Of a DNA stretch of 64,000 bases, positions 1 to 11,508 are shown in pieces. Every line of letters begins with the position of its first letter. The first letter of the stretch is position 1. The translations under genes and the position numbers were made by a program. The DNA is from Halocafeteria seosinensis (taxonomy: Eukaryota > Sar > Bigyra > Bicosoecida). Below the pieces are notes generated by a model. That model did not search any database. It had not been told where the DNA came from and saw only the letters and a program-made list of their open reading frames with translations. The stretch covers positions 62,001 through 126,000 of the forward strand of contig LVLI01000043.1 of NCBI GenBank assembly GCA_001687465.1, given 5' to 3'.

Positions 1-2
1 TA

Positions 3-470
3 CCGGCTAAAGCAGGATCCTCTAGCAGTGTTTTCTCGGGGAAGAACTCTTCCTCTAGAGGGCGCGCTAGCAAAGTCAGACCTGCCCTCCGGACCTTATC
101 CCGAGCGAGCTCCTTTTCGAGCACATCCAGTAAGACTTCCATGAGTACCGGTTCCGCCAACGCTTGTAAGGGGCTCGGTGACAAAAAAGCATTGCCATCC
201 TCGGTATTGCAGTTTCCCCCTACTGACGCGAAAAGTGTCATCGAGAAGCCTGGCCTAACCACGTTGCAAAGGCAGCAACGGGCAGGAGTATTGTTAACGA
301 CGCGGCAGACCAAATGCGACGTTCCAACACGACCTACCTCTTTTCTGGCAAAGCCGAAATCGACCAGCTCAATGACTGGTTCAAAGAGCAGGTTAGTGTC
401 TAAGCCGAACGTTAACATTTTTTCGCTTCAGGCTCAAAGTAACCGGGCATCAGCTTCGGCTGCTGAGTGA
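3..470 (+). CDS. 3' end of an unknown Ser-rich protein (partial)
   Basis: One reading frame is open from the left edge to a TGA at 468-470, so this is taken as the last exon of a plus-strand gene whose 5' part lies outside the window. The translated tail is rich in Ser, Lys, Arg and Ala and has no recognisable domain, membrane segment or coiled coil. It looks like a disordered C-terminus ending in an Ala/Ser-rich stretch. The next gene converges on it from the other strand, with about 95 bp between the two stop codons. An undetected intron in this piece is possible. The coding assignment rests only on the open frame and on the convergent arrangement with the neighbour. Confidence 0.4.
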   Translation, partial: PAKAGSSSSVFSGKNSSSRGRASKVRPALRTLSRASSFSSTSSKTSMSTGSANACKGLGDKKALPSSVLQFPPTDAKSVIEKPGLTTLQRQQRAGVLLTTRQTKCDVPTRPTSFLAKPKSTSSMTGSKSRLVSKPNVNIFSLQAQSNRASASAAE

Positions 471-565
471 CTTCAGCATACGATAACAAATGATTTCACA
501 TTGTAATTAATTTTTTAGATACATTAAGGATTTGGTAATCTATAGGCGCCTGTACAATTACTAGC

Positions 566-3500
566 CTAGCGACTGTCTGAAGTCCCTGTTGAGCCTCCCT
601 CCCGTGAGTTGAGGGATCTTGAGCTAACCTTTTTCTGAAGTGTTGAGCTCTCGTGCTGAGCCTGTCGAAGCCGACTTTCCAGAGTTTGCACGGCGTCGTA
701 AACATCGCTGATATCTCCTTTAAGTTGTCGAGTATCTGTATCGTCGTCAGGGGAAAGCTGTCCTCTGAAACTGCTAGGAGAATCCGCTTCAGGAGTAGAG
801 GTTTGCGAGCGCCCTTCTGAAACATTATGAAGTTCATTTATCTGACGTTCATAAGCGAGACAAGACTCTTTCCACTTGCTCATCTCCTTCTTCAGCGTTG
901 TGATTTTCTGAGTAATCGCATCAATCGTTGTCTGTTCTTCCGGATATTGCTCGCCGTTTTCCTTAGACTCAGGTACGACGCTACATAGATCAGAATGTAT
1001 ATCGGTCAAACTTCCCTCCATCGATTCTATTCTCTGACGCAGGTTTGAAGCCTCTTGTTCCAATTTCCTGCGGCGTTGCTTTTCTTCTTCGACAAGTTCA
1101 TCCAGCTTGTCTGCTCTTTCCGTCTCTTCACCTCGTCGTCGCGCTTCCTCTGACAATTTTTCGTCACGAGTTTCCAACTCCTTTTTCAGATCTTCGGTTT
1201 CTTGCTCCAGTAAGTCGTTTTTCCGTTTCAAAGAATCTATTTCTTTTTCTAATTCCGTTACTTTAGCCTCCGCTTGCGCTGTCAACCCTTTCTGTTGCTG
1301 CAACTCGTACCGGCACTGACGGACATTATTCTCGAGCTCATCGTTCTGGCGTTGCAGCCGCTTTACTTCCTTTGTGTCAGAATAGTTGAAATTTGATTCC
1401 CTCTCTGACCGTAGTGATTCCAACTCTACAGTTAATCGGGACAGACGAGATTCGAGCTGATCTCGCTCGTCTGAAGTCTCCTCTGCTTGGTCCAACACCG
1501 CTCGCAGGTCATCAGTAGCTTGCTGTGCATCGTCATAGTATTGATCTCTTTCTTCCTTAGTACTCTGCAATTCGGCTTCTAGATGTGAAGAGCCTTGTTC
1601 TAGACTGCGTACACGCCGTTCGTATGCTGATTCTGTCTCTGCTAGCTTTCCTTTTAATTCCTGTATTCTCCTGTCATAATCTCTTCTCTCATCCTCAAAC
1701 TTCTCAGCCTCTTGTTGAGCGAGCTCAAGACGCTCTTGGTATCCATCGCACCGCTTTTTCAGCACTGTTTCTCGTTGAGCGAGTACTCGAGTATGTTCAT
1801 TTGCTCCTTCCAAACTTGTTATTGCCTTTTCCAATGCCGTAGTTAGCTGTTTGCGTTTAGACGATAACTTATTGACCTCGCTCTCAAAACTTGACAACTG
1901 CGATTCCAAATCTTGGATTCGAAATCGCTGCTGTTGGTTAATTTTTTTCTGCTCGCAAACCTCGAGATGAAGGGCTTCCACTGACTTTGTGCTTTCTTGC
2001 AACTTTTTCGTTCCTTCCTTTTCAGTGTTTTGGACTTCGCATTCACGAAGATATCGGATCCGCGTTTGCATTTTCTCTGAAACACTATTTATGGCCGTGA
2101 ATATTGGACGAATTGTTGCTAAAGCACTATGCAGTTGATCGCTACTAGCAAATTCACTATCCGAATCGTCGAGATTTGTTACCCCTGCGTGGATCTGTTC
2201 GTTCACCTGCTGGCAGAGAGTCTCCATTTCATTAAGGGTGGTGAACACTTTGGAACTGCCTTCAGGAAAGGAGGATGTTTCAGCACTGGAGTGGACAGGT
2301 GGAGAAGCTCCGCTTTTCTGTTCGCTAGCTGAATCCGCCTTTTTAATCCCACTTTCAAGCTGAGCGCCTTGGATATCTAGCGTAGCACTATTTATTTCAG
2401 TTTTCTGCTCTCCTTCCTTCTTTTCAAAGTCTTTCTTCTGGTTCTCTTCCGTTGCCTGGCGCGTTGCTTGCCCTGCCTCATGTACTCGCTGTTTCGCCGC
2501 AGACACAGCCTCATTCAACTGGTCTACCGGCATATCGATGAAGCGGTCTAGAGCATTCTCTAAGACGGTTCTCTCCTCTTCTAAAGCCTGACGCGTGGAA
2601 ACCAATATACTTAATGGTAACCTCGTAACAAAGAAAAGACTCGGCACGTGGTACACACCTTTCGTTCTGTCTCCACCCTATCAGCACGCCTGCGCTCCTT
2701 TATCCAGTCATCTCTGAGCTGCTCTGACAAGCTCTTGATTGTTTGTTGATATTTTTGCTTCAGCTCTTCAAAATGTTTCTCGTGTCGAGCCTTCTGAGAG
2801 CATCAAGCAGATGCTAAGAACCAACGCATCGGCAGGATAAGACCACAGAAGTACTAACCATTTCTTCGTGCTCTTTGACAACATCGTGGTATGCTTGTTC
2901 ACAAACTTGGTACTTGGCAGACAATTCTTGGTATGCATGTCCCCCTTGATTGTATTTGGCTGCAATATCACCTGCGGATGTTTCCTCGCTTGCATCTGTG
3001 TCGGAACAAACGAGTGAGTGAAATTGAGAATGTACCGATATACTCTATCCTCAAAATTCTTACCAGCAGATTCCTGTTTCATCATGTGATCTATTGATGC
3101 ATTTGCACCCGTCTGTTGTGCACGCGAAACTCGTTGGGAGCTGTCGCTTAAAGATCGGTTCAAATTTGATGAGCCAGCAGAAAAAGAACGGTCCAATTTG
3201 TCGGTCAGCTTCTTCGAGTCGAGGTGTACGTGTTTCACGTCTCCAACTTCGAGCATCTTGTTGATTTGTTCATTATATCGATGCATTGACTTGAAGGCAA
3301 CTCTGATCGCTTTCTGCATAACTCTCAGTGGTCCGTTAGGTTCAATTTCGTCCTCCGTGGCGTTCTCCCACAGCGGCTCGAACTGCTGCTGTATGTGGAC
3401 CAGGCACTTTATGGCTCGTTCATTGTGCAAATGCAAGCCTTTCTTGAGCAAGGCAATCTTGGCATTCTGACGCTTGGACCTCTCCTCACAATATGTAACT

Positions 3501-3877
3501 TCATTTACAGCTTCATTCAGATCGTTTCGGGTTCGTTCCAATTCCCGTGATAACGCGTTGTAGAACGGATCTGCCGTGTTGGTTCCAGCTAGGAACGATG
3601 ATGCACCATCGGATACACCTCCTCCGGAGCTGGGGTACCCATTGGATTGTGTACGAGACTGATGATAGCGCTGGAATTGCTCCCGTAGCTCCTGCAATCT
3701 CTGCTCCTCATTGCGTTGGATATTCTCTCGATGTTCGCCTCGATCCATACTACTGCCACCACCACCAGATGCGGAGGTGTCCGTTCTACCCGTGCTGTAA
3801 GTCGGAGTGCTCATCAACATCCTTAAACAGTCGCTACGGGGCTTTGAAAGAGTCGACTTCCGGACGGAAAACACCAA
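566..3877 (-). CDS. Long coiled-coil protein, four exons
   Basis: Four exons fit on the minus strand: 3877-3064, 2995-2859, 2793-2659 and 2587-566. All three introns are GT-AG, 63-71 nt long, and keep the frame. The N-terminal 100 residues are Gly/Ser-rich and disordered. A helical region with a conserved-looking patch follows (FYNALSRELERTRNDLNEAV), and from roughly residue 330 to 850 the protein is almost continuous heptad coiled coil rich in Glu, Lys, Arg and Gln. The tail is short and Ser-rich. No catalytic domain is seen. The composition suits a centrosomal, basal-body or Golgi scaffold, but this is inference and I cannot name an orthologue. The start is uncertain: in-frame ATGs lie at 3877, 3820 and 3814, and the latter two open directly onto the disordered region. 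Confidence 0.75.
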
Positions 3878-3964
3878 ATCAACGGTTTACCAGCGAGTAC
3901 GACATGTCAATTATTTCTTGCAGTTTTGGCTGGTCACAAACTTCAATGGCCACGTTTCTGAAAT

Positions 3965-4771
3965 TCTGACAATCTATAATTCACCGTCACAAAGTACGTG
4001 GGATTGCCGAATATGGCTTGCATACCTCATATGCGTTTTCGCTGTACTAATCGCTTTTCATCGGTGTGGTACATATGTGAGCTTTGCCAAGCTGAACACC
4101 ATCCAGTAGCGTTGACATCAGACGTTTCCCGGAGAAGTCGGTAAAGGCTGGCGGTAGACATATCCCAGTGGGACACCACGATTTTCCGCACGGAAACTTC
4201 GATGAGAAAAGATGGAGGTAGCAAGTTCTTGTCGCCAAGTTCGGAACGTGATACTGGTACACCGGTCGGTATTCGAGGTCGCTTCCGGTTCGACGCTGGA
4301 GTTCCTTGGCCTACATGAGCGGAATTGTCTATATATATGTATGGATTTTGACGACATCTCCCGGAGAAAAGGAATGAATGTCACTTCATTCCATATGGAC
4401 AAAGGGGACATTGACGTATCCGATTTCTCTCCCCGAAATACGAATGGCAGTAAAGTACATGGATCAAAAAGTCCCGAGATACCGTACGAATGGCAGTGAA
4501 GTACATAGATCAAAAAGCCCCCGAGATACGAATAACAGTGAAGTACATAGATCAAAAAGTCCATGCCACCTACACCTACCGCCAGCCTTTACCCACTCCC
4601 CCGGGAAACTTCTGGATGTCGACGATCTACTGGACGGTGTTCAACGTGGCAAAGCTCACGTATATACCACACCGATGAAACCCGATTAGTACAGCAAAAA
4701 CACATGTGGGGCATGCAAGCCGTATTCGGCAATCCTACCTACTTCGTTACCGTGAACTATGACGATGTCAC
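3965..4771. mobile_element. Foldback (inverted-repeat) element, about 0.8 kb
   Basis: The left arm (about 3965-4165) and the right arm (about 4565-4771) are imperfect reverse complements over roughly 200 bp. Matching blocks include GGATTGCCGAATA (left, near 4001) against TATTCGGCAATCC (right, near 4722), TGCTGTACTAATCG, TTTCATCGGTGTGGTA, and GTAAAGGCTGGCGGTAG near the inner ends. The 400-bp centre holds short tandem repeats. No gene lies inside. Long terminal inverted repeats of this kind suit a non-autonomous MULE-type or foldback element. I could not define exact ends or a target-site duplication. It lies directly upstream of the coiled-coil gene and about 0.6 kb from a MULE-like gene remnant. 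Confidence 0.7.
4438..4561 (+). repeat. Three tandem repeats of 36-46 bp inside the foldback element
   Basis: Copies begin at 4438, 4484 and 4526. Each carries the core AGTGAAGTACATAGATCAAA, with one or two changes in the first copy, followed by a run of A and a CCC-containing end. Confidence 0.8.
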
Positions 4772-5389
4772 ATCTTTTGGCATCTCGGTTGCATGATATA
4801 GTCCCGGAGTTTAGGTATAGCGAGTTTACGCGCGCTGATCAACGATATTTGTCTCGTATTGCTAATATAAGAGGTGTTCGTGCTAGGGTTAGCTGGTGAC
4901 GAGGTTTTACCCCATAACTTAAGTGACTCCGTTGTTGTGACTCACCCGGTTGGTGTAACGGCCTGTTGCTGCAGTTAAGATGCGGGTTACGCAGATACCC
5001 TCAGTTAAGGTTGGCAAAATCAATTTGATTTGAAACAGCAGCAGGATTTCTGAAGAAGACAGTTAGTGTATATTGTTTGAGGTATCCTACTGCAAGATAT
5101 ACCAAGAATCCAGTAAGTTTGAGGTGGTTTGATAACAGATACATGTAGGGTACAAGCGTTGTACAGTGTACAGACTGTACCGGTTCCTCTGTTCAATACT
5201 TGAGACGGCCGAAAGGGAGTGCCATTGTCGTACTCTGTTCGATTAGGTTCAGATTATGTTTTGCTGGAGTTGTTCATGCCGTACTTGTCGCTGGTGGTAG
5301 GCCTATGAAGCCACTACATCCCCATGTCAATCAACGCTTACAAATCCTCAAAAAATTAACGGTCATCATGATCTTTTTACTGCATGCAG
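4772..5389. other. Intergenic, no feature seen
   Basis: No convincing open frame, tRNA or repeat was recognised between the foldback element and the transposase-like remnant. The last 190 bases have a weak plus-strand open frame that may be 5' sequence of the following gene. Confidence 0.4.
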
Positions 5390-6696
5390 ATGGCACAGTG
5401 CCGTTTTGACGGGTGCCTATTCGCCTCCAAAAGGAAGATAAGGGGACAGCAGCACTTAATAGAGAGTCATGGCTTTCCACATTTCCAGGAGAAGAAATTT
5501 ACTTCCTGGATGGAGCTCGTGTAATCTTCCTGGATACGCTTCAGGTGGGTCGGCGTAATACCAGTATATCTTCACTCTCTTATCCGTCATTAAATCTGAT
5601 ATCGTGCAGACAAGGGATAGCGTGAGTTATCTCTTCAAGGGGGATGTGGCTCTGAAAGACGGCAATAAAAAGCTATACTTCGATTGCCAAGAAGAGGCAT
5701 GTAGCAGCTCCATCACAGTCACCGCGCAGCATACAAGGAGCAGTAAAGAAGCCCTGGAGCTACTGTTTCCGAAGAAAAGCACAGACAAGATCGAGGAGTT
5801 AATGCGCTTTAACAAGCTGACAGCTAGCCACTTTCCAGATACGTGTCGCCGGAGTAGGAAATGTTGTACTCTCCATCATAGTCTTCCGGAACATGGACAG
5901 GACATGACTCACATAAACCAGAAGATTCGGATGTGTCGAAGTTTCCTATGCCCAAAACATTAAAGCAAAGGATGAGAAACATCCATGAGTCGACAGGTAA
6001 GGTCACCGTTTCCGTCGCTTGGACTCCGCTCCTCATCCATTTTGTGCTGACTGGAGGATACCTCAGGTGGGAAACTTCGTCCGTCGGATTTATTGCGAAC
6101 GTCACTTGACGAGTTCGAGAGAGTTTCCGGAATGAAGCCTTGGATTCAGTTCTTCCAACATTCTGCTTAGACGTACCCGCGACTGTCCAGATAAACGAAA
6201 ACGGAAGGCGCCCATCGAAAATCGAAACGCTAAGGCGAAGTCATGTGTATGATACGATTGTTCGCCCAATGAGGCGAGCAGCAGGATCTGATATGCAGAG
6301 GCTGCTGGTCCAGAGGTCGGAAGAAGTGAAGACTACAGACTATAACCCAAACTACAAAGGCAATTTCGTCCTGCTGAAGCTTGCTGGTTGGCCACTTGCT
6401 AATTGTTATGATCCGTGCAACGTTACCGAAAAGAGGCCAGATTTTTTCCAAAACATTAAAGACTCAGATTTCTTGATGTTTGTGTCCGTAAGTTAGTGCG
6501 TATGCTTCCGCCTAGAACTTTCTTGCACTATTTATTGCTGCAGACCCCAGAGCAACGAAGACAGTTCAAGAAAAACTCTTCGCGGTGTTGTATAATGGAT
6601 GTTACGCATCACTCTTCGAGATATGAGGGACAACTGTATTCGGCGCACGTCTTGGACTCCGGTAGACGGCCAGTACCGGTACATTTCATGCCATAG
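5390..6696 (+). pseudogene. C2H2/FLYWCH-headed MULE-like transposase remnant
   Basis: A first exon (5390-5518) encodes a C2H2-like finger (CRFDGC, then HLIESH) followed by KFTSWMEL. The second (from 5610) continues with YLFKGDVALKDGNKKLYFDC, the spacing seen in FLYWCH/WRKY-GCM1-type DNA-binding modules that precede MULE transposases. Further coding-like exons follow around 5900-5999, 6067-6170, 6191-6480 and 6543-6680. The last contains CIMDVTHHSSRYEGQLYSAH, which matches the neighbourhood of the first catalytic Asp of MULE transposases. The later catalytic Asp and Glu are missing because the frame ends about 25 residues on. The join between the exons near 6170 and 6191 is not in frame and a TAG intervenes. 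I therefore call it a truncated or decayed element gene. A short host gene with a domesticated N-terminus is the alternative. Confidence 0.45.
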
Positions 6697-7177
6697 TGCC
6701 AAACGAAAACGAATTAACGATTAGAGTAAGAGCTTCGTGCTGCTTCTTGACAACTACTCGTTCTTCTTTCTCGACTGGTTTGTAGCTGGACGAGGGAAGA
6801 TTAGATTTCCATGTTGCATCTAAGTCAAAACTTTCCGCTCTTCACAGGTCTTTTTTTTGTGCATCCTTGCGGACATTTCAACCTCGAGTCGGGAGGAATT
6901 CATTGAGTACACGTCCGGACCAGTGCATTGCCAACCGTGAATAGTTAGCTATCATTACACCACAACGACTCCAATTGCTTTACATATATATACATATGCG
7001 CCGTGGAAAGAGTGTATAAGGTGCGTGTTTCCATCAAGAAGAATTCTGGAATTCTTCTTTGTCGGTCCTCATGCTCATTATGCGTGTATAACATGGACAT
7101 GCAACCTTCTCATCCACGCATTATTACTTGGATACTTGATATATACTGTACTGAATGGTACCATGCATTGCAGAGTG
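6697..7177. other. Intergenic region upstream of the HECT ligase gene
   Basis: No gene is seen. The last 200 bases are AT-rich with TATATATACATATG near 6982. They probably carry the promoter and 5' UTR of the following gene. Confidence 0.4.
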
Positions 7178-10100
7178 ATGTTTACGGGCAGTACGCGCCG
7201 TCGACCCCATATTTCCTATCGAGGTAGAAGTCGATATGTGACAAAATCAGAGGCTATTCAAGAGTATGTGGCGCATATACAGACCAATTCCTCATCTTAT
7301 ATAGTATACACATGTATAACGTATGCTTGGAATGCTTGCAGAGCGCGACAAGAGAGAGAAAGACGCGAAAATGAACGACGCCAACTTGAAGCCCTTGAGT
7401 GCATCATCAAGAATTACAGGTGCATGCGAGCCAAATACAGCGAAAAGCAGCTCTTACGGAATGAATTTGATAAGAAGAGACTGGATATAGAAAAAGTAGA
7501 AAATTTGCTGGCTTCATCGGGACAAACGGACTTCGCGTTGCCGGTGAAGTCTTTGATTGAACTTCTTCGTCAATGCTTGGTGGTGTTTACACCTTATAAT
7601 GTGGATGATATTCACCGGCTCGCATGGGTTTCGAAGTTTTTGGCAAAGTCATTTGTGACGAACCGCGAGGGCGCCAACTTGGAAACAAAGGCGCGGGAGG
7701 TTGGAGATCCATTCATGGAGACAGTTAGGAATGTATGTGTTCTCACTCTGGTTGATTTGTACTGGACCATTGGGGTTTCGATGCAAAGCTATATCTCTTC
7801 AAATGTATCTCTACGAGGGTATCGATGTAGTCACATGCAAACCTACCCTTCGGCACTGTTTTCGGGGCAGCAGCATCAAGAAGCATGTCAGGCTCTGAAG
7901 CTATCTGTGGGGACCCTGTTATCTCTACTATCTAATCGCAGGATACAACGATGCCCGGACTGTCAAGCATATCTTCACCAAGTCGGTAGTGAAAGCCAAC
8001 AGTTTCGTGAACATGTTGCAACAGCTTGTGTTCGCGTTCTTATGGCTTCAAAACGGTTTGTAAGTGCGGTCGAAGGATACTCCTTAGGCAACATTCACAG
8101 TGATCAAATCAAGGACCGGTTTTTCGAAGAAGAAATTCTGATGATTGCTGATATTGCGCTTCGTTCAGTACACTCTTCCCAAAGCATGTTGACAGGAGAC
8201 GGAAATGTGTTAAAACTATGCGCTCAGATAATCTTTTGTATTCAATGGGACTCCGCGGACCTACCTCAAGTTATTCAAGATATCGTATATGATGGGCGAC
8301 TGCTCAGTATATTAATAACAAAGCTATCGTATTTAGAAGGAGGTAGTAGCGGGTCACCGAAAGAAGGGACTAGCATGGCCTCTGAAAATCAAAAGCGGCC
8401 GCGAAGTGAACGACTCCAGCCAACTTTTGAGGAATTAACTATGCCAAACATTTTTGTAAATGCGACGACGATGGTCAGCTACATAGCAACCCTTGTTCAA
8501 GCTAATCGAGGAAGCTCAACTCAGACTGGTACATGTTACTTGCTTTCACTGATGAGTCAACTAATACGGGAAATGCCAGGTGACCTGCTCGGGCTTCGCA
8601 ACTACATGCTTAACAATTCCGAAGAAACCAATAATGCAAGACTCAGTGAAGAAGACAGTGACAGCTCGCTTGATTTGATGGACGCAGATGACGAGGCTGC
8701 TGCTAATGCTGATCCAAACCTCAGTATTCTGGCTTCGATCAGATTGAAGCTGAGGGATGGTACCGACTCGCCTTTGCCGATCATGGAGGCAAAGAAAAGT
8801 TGGGAGACAAACAGTACATTGTGCAACGTGGTGAACGATTCTTGGAAAAGGCTAACAGAGTTTGGACAACTGGGATCACTTTTGGATACTGTTATCAGCT
8901 GGGAACCTCATTCGGAAGACCCGGCGGCAGACAACACTCTGCACCAGTCCCTTGAACTAATAGCGTCAGTGCTGATAAAACTGTACTGTTCGGATCTGCC
9001 GTTGCATGATGTGAGCGATCTTGGCACATCCACTGAAGTGATGAATCGGACTCGTCTGCCGCAGAGTGGTACCGCCAAGTTTATCAGGAATACCATTCTC
9101 CGGTTTGATATAAAGTCGAGAATGAAAAAGTTATGGAAGACGGTGAAACTCTGGAAAGGGACACACGGCGGCGGGATCCCTGACTTCTCTATGTTTACTG
9201 TGCCTTTTGTGTTCTCCAATCTATTAAATCAATTACTTTTCACATTGACGGATGATGATTTTTTTGAGCATGCCCATCCGTTTGATAAGAATGAGGTGAA
9301 AGCCGTAGTGGCATACTATAATCGGTTGCTGAAAACGTTCTGCTGGAGCTCTACCATGCTTAGAGATCGTTCATTCCATTCTCTGCTTTTATTGCAGCAG
9401 TGGATCGAGACCTATAAGAGACTCTATGAGCGACATATCCGACGGCCTGGAATCTACACGGAGGAAGAAGAATGGCTATGGGAGGATGTTTCTCTAAGCG
9501 TTAGTGGGGGTAGTGGAGAAGCGTTGCTGAACACAATAGAGTCTTCCGAAGGGCTAGAGGGCGAGCGCTCATTCTTCCGGAGTTTCTTCCACAGCTCGAC
9601 ACCGAATGAGACTAATGATAATAGAACTGTCTCGTTGAAATTTCTTTTGCTCCATGTGCCGATGGTTATTCCGTTCCGGGAAAGAGCCAGTTTATTTGAG
9701 ACGTTTTTGTCACGCGCTAAGGTACGACGACGCATGAAACTGGCAAGTGTATAAGTGCCAATAAAGATTCTCCTATATTTCCTTCGCAGGCTGGAAGAAA
9801 TCCTTTTTCTGGAAATACAGTACTCAGAGTCCAAAGAAGCTCCTTGTTACACGATGCCATGGAAGGATTTGCTGAGCTTAAAGACAAGGGAGGTCAACAA
9901 ATACTGAAAACTAACCTACAGCTTACGTTCGTAGACGACCAAGTACGTACTAACTAACCAGGTTTTACACTTGCTTGGGTTGACAGAAGGTCAATACATA
10001 TGCAGGGCCTTGAGGAGGAAGGTATTGATGGAGGCGGCCTTTTCAAGGAGTTTGTTGACAATGCCACTAAAGAGGCATTCGATCCTGAGAACGGCTTCTT

Positions 10101-11237
10101 TGATACTGCTGCAAATAACACATTGTACCCCCACCCTGACGCTAGATTCCGTGGTAAACGATGGTCTCACAGAGGTGCTTTAAACCATTTTGAATTCATG
10201 GGCGAACTCCTTGGTAAAGCTGTGTATGAGCAAATTCTAGTCGAACCAGCGTTTGCGTCATTTTTCCTGGACAAACTTCTAGTAAGAGAAGGAGGCTGAG
10301 AGCGTAATGATGATGCTAGTTTGTTACAAGTTATGTCTTGACACAGGGAAGAGTGAATACTATTGACGATTTAGCATCCTTGGATATGGAATTTTATAGG
10401 AGTTTAATCCGCTTGAAATACATGTCCTCTGATGAATTGGACGCCCTGGACCTTACATTTGAGACAACAGATGAAATAAATGGGAAGACCTTGAACGTAC
10501 CGCTTTGCCCAGATGGAGAGAACTTAACGGTGAATAGGTCGAATCTTCCTCGCTACTTATACTTGATGGCACACTACAAACTGAACAAGAGAATACAAAA
10601 CCAATGTCGCGCATTTTTGAATGGATTTAGGAAGCTTATTCCGCAACACTGGCTACGAATGTTCACAAGCCATGAGGTCCAGGTACGTTACCATATCTCA
10701 GCAGCACTCTGTTAGGACGACCGCATGGCTTTGAGTTGCAGCTCATCATTGGAGGCACCCCGCGGATCGACTTCGATGATATGTTCAAACATACTAATTT
10801 TGCTGGAGGCTATCATCGAAACCATCAGACTATTAAGGTATGCTGGGTAATTGTTGCTTCCGCTGGTATAAATGATGGGGCATACGAACATGATTGTATT
10901 TGCAGTGGCTGAGAGAAGTTCTTGAGGAAATGAATTGGGAAGACTCTTCGGCGTTCCTCGCTTTTATTACCTCATGCAGTCGGCCCCCTCTTTTGGGGTT
11001 TAAGATGTTGCAACCAAATTTGGGGATCCGATATGTCCCTGAGGAAGATAGGCTGCCAACAGCGTAAGCGATTCCGGTCGTTCTTTCGTTTCGTCTCGTT
11101 CACCACAGCTAGTAAATTCCATTTACAGGTCTACTTGCGCAAACTTGCTCAAACTTCCCAATTATTCGTCCAAAGAAATGCTCAGGGACAAACTGTTATA
11201 CGCTATTCGATCAAAGTCAGGCTTTAACATGTCGTGA
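7178..11237 (+). CDS. UBE3C: HECT-type E3 ubiquitin ligase, UBE3C/Hul5/UPL6 family
   Basis: Eight exons (7178-7263, 7342-9721, 9790-9942, 10006-10281, 10347-10682, 10742-10837, 10906-11063, 11129-11237) sum to exactly 1,198 codons. The N-terminus [18 protein letters not shown] followed by an Arg/Glu-rich helix and an IQ-like segment is the signature start of this family. The last 350 residues form the HECT domain: [40 protein letters not shown] and the catalytic loop [14 protein letters not shown] with the ubiquitin-accepting Cys, ending SGFNMS. Family members extend ubiquitin chains on proteasome-bound substrates in cytosol and nucleus. The length (1,197 aa) is close to that of the human protein. 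The start at 7178 was preferred over an in-frame ATG at 7025 because the upstream part is hydrophobic and unlike the family. Intron 3 has a perfect TACTAAC branch site near its 5' end. Confidence 0.95.
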
Positions 11238-11508
11238 GAAGTGTATGGATATTATGAGTCGTGTGGTCTCAATGAATAGGGTAGACGAGTGAGCACTGTA
11301 ACATTGTGACTCTCTTTCGAGTTCGCACGACCAGCGTAGATAGTCCTTGACTTTACCCATTTAAGTTACACAACATCGTTGGTAGACAATTTTGTACAAT
11401 ACATCTGTTCCTCTCGGTGAAATACGTGTTGGCTGAGTCAATATTCCATAGACTCACACGTTTCTAGATCGAGATATCATTAAGGTCAACAGCACTTTCA
11501 TACCGCCC
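11238..11508. other. Gap between convergent genes
   Basis: About 270 bases between the stop codons of the UBE3C and Nudix genes. It must hold both 3' UTRs. No other feature was recognised. Confidence 0.4.

Noticed and set aside
1045-2332. Several plus-strand frames opposite the coiled-coil gene
   Set aside because: Leu/Phe/Ser-rich antisense shadows of Glu/Lys-rich codons.
4438-4561. CRISPR-like array
   Set aside because: Only three imperfect head-to-tail copies with no spacers, inside an inverted-repeat element of a eukaryote.
5824-6105. Minus-strand 93-codon frame over the transposase remnant
   Set aside because: The plus-strand exons have recognisable motifs and splice sites. The minus frame has neither.
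7025-7177. Upstream in-frame ATG extending UBE3C by 51 codons
   Set aside because: The extension is hydrophobic and unlike the family. The family-typical start [10 protein letters not shown] is at 7178.
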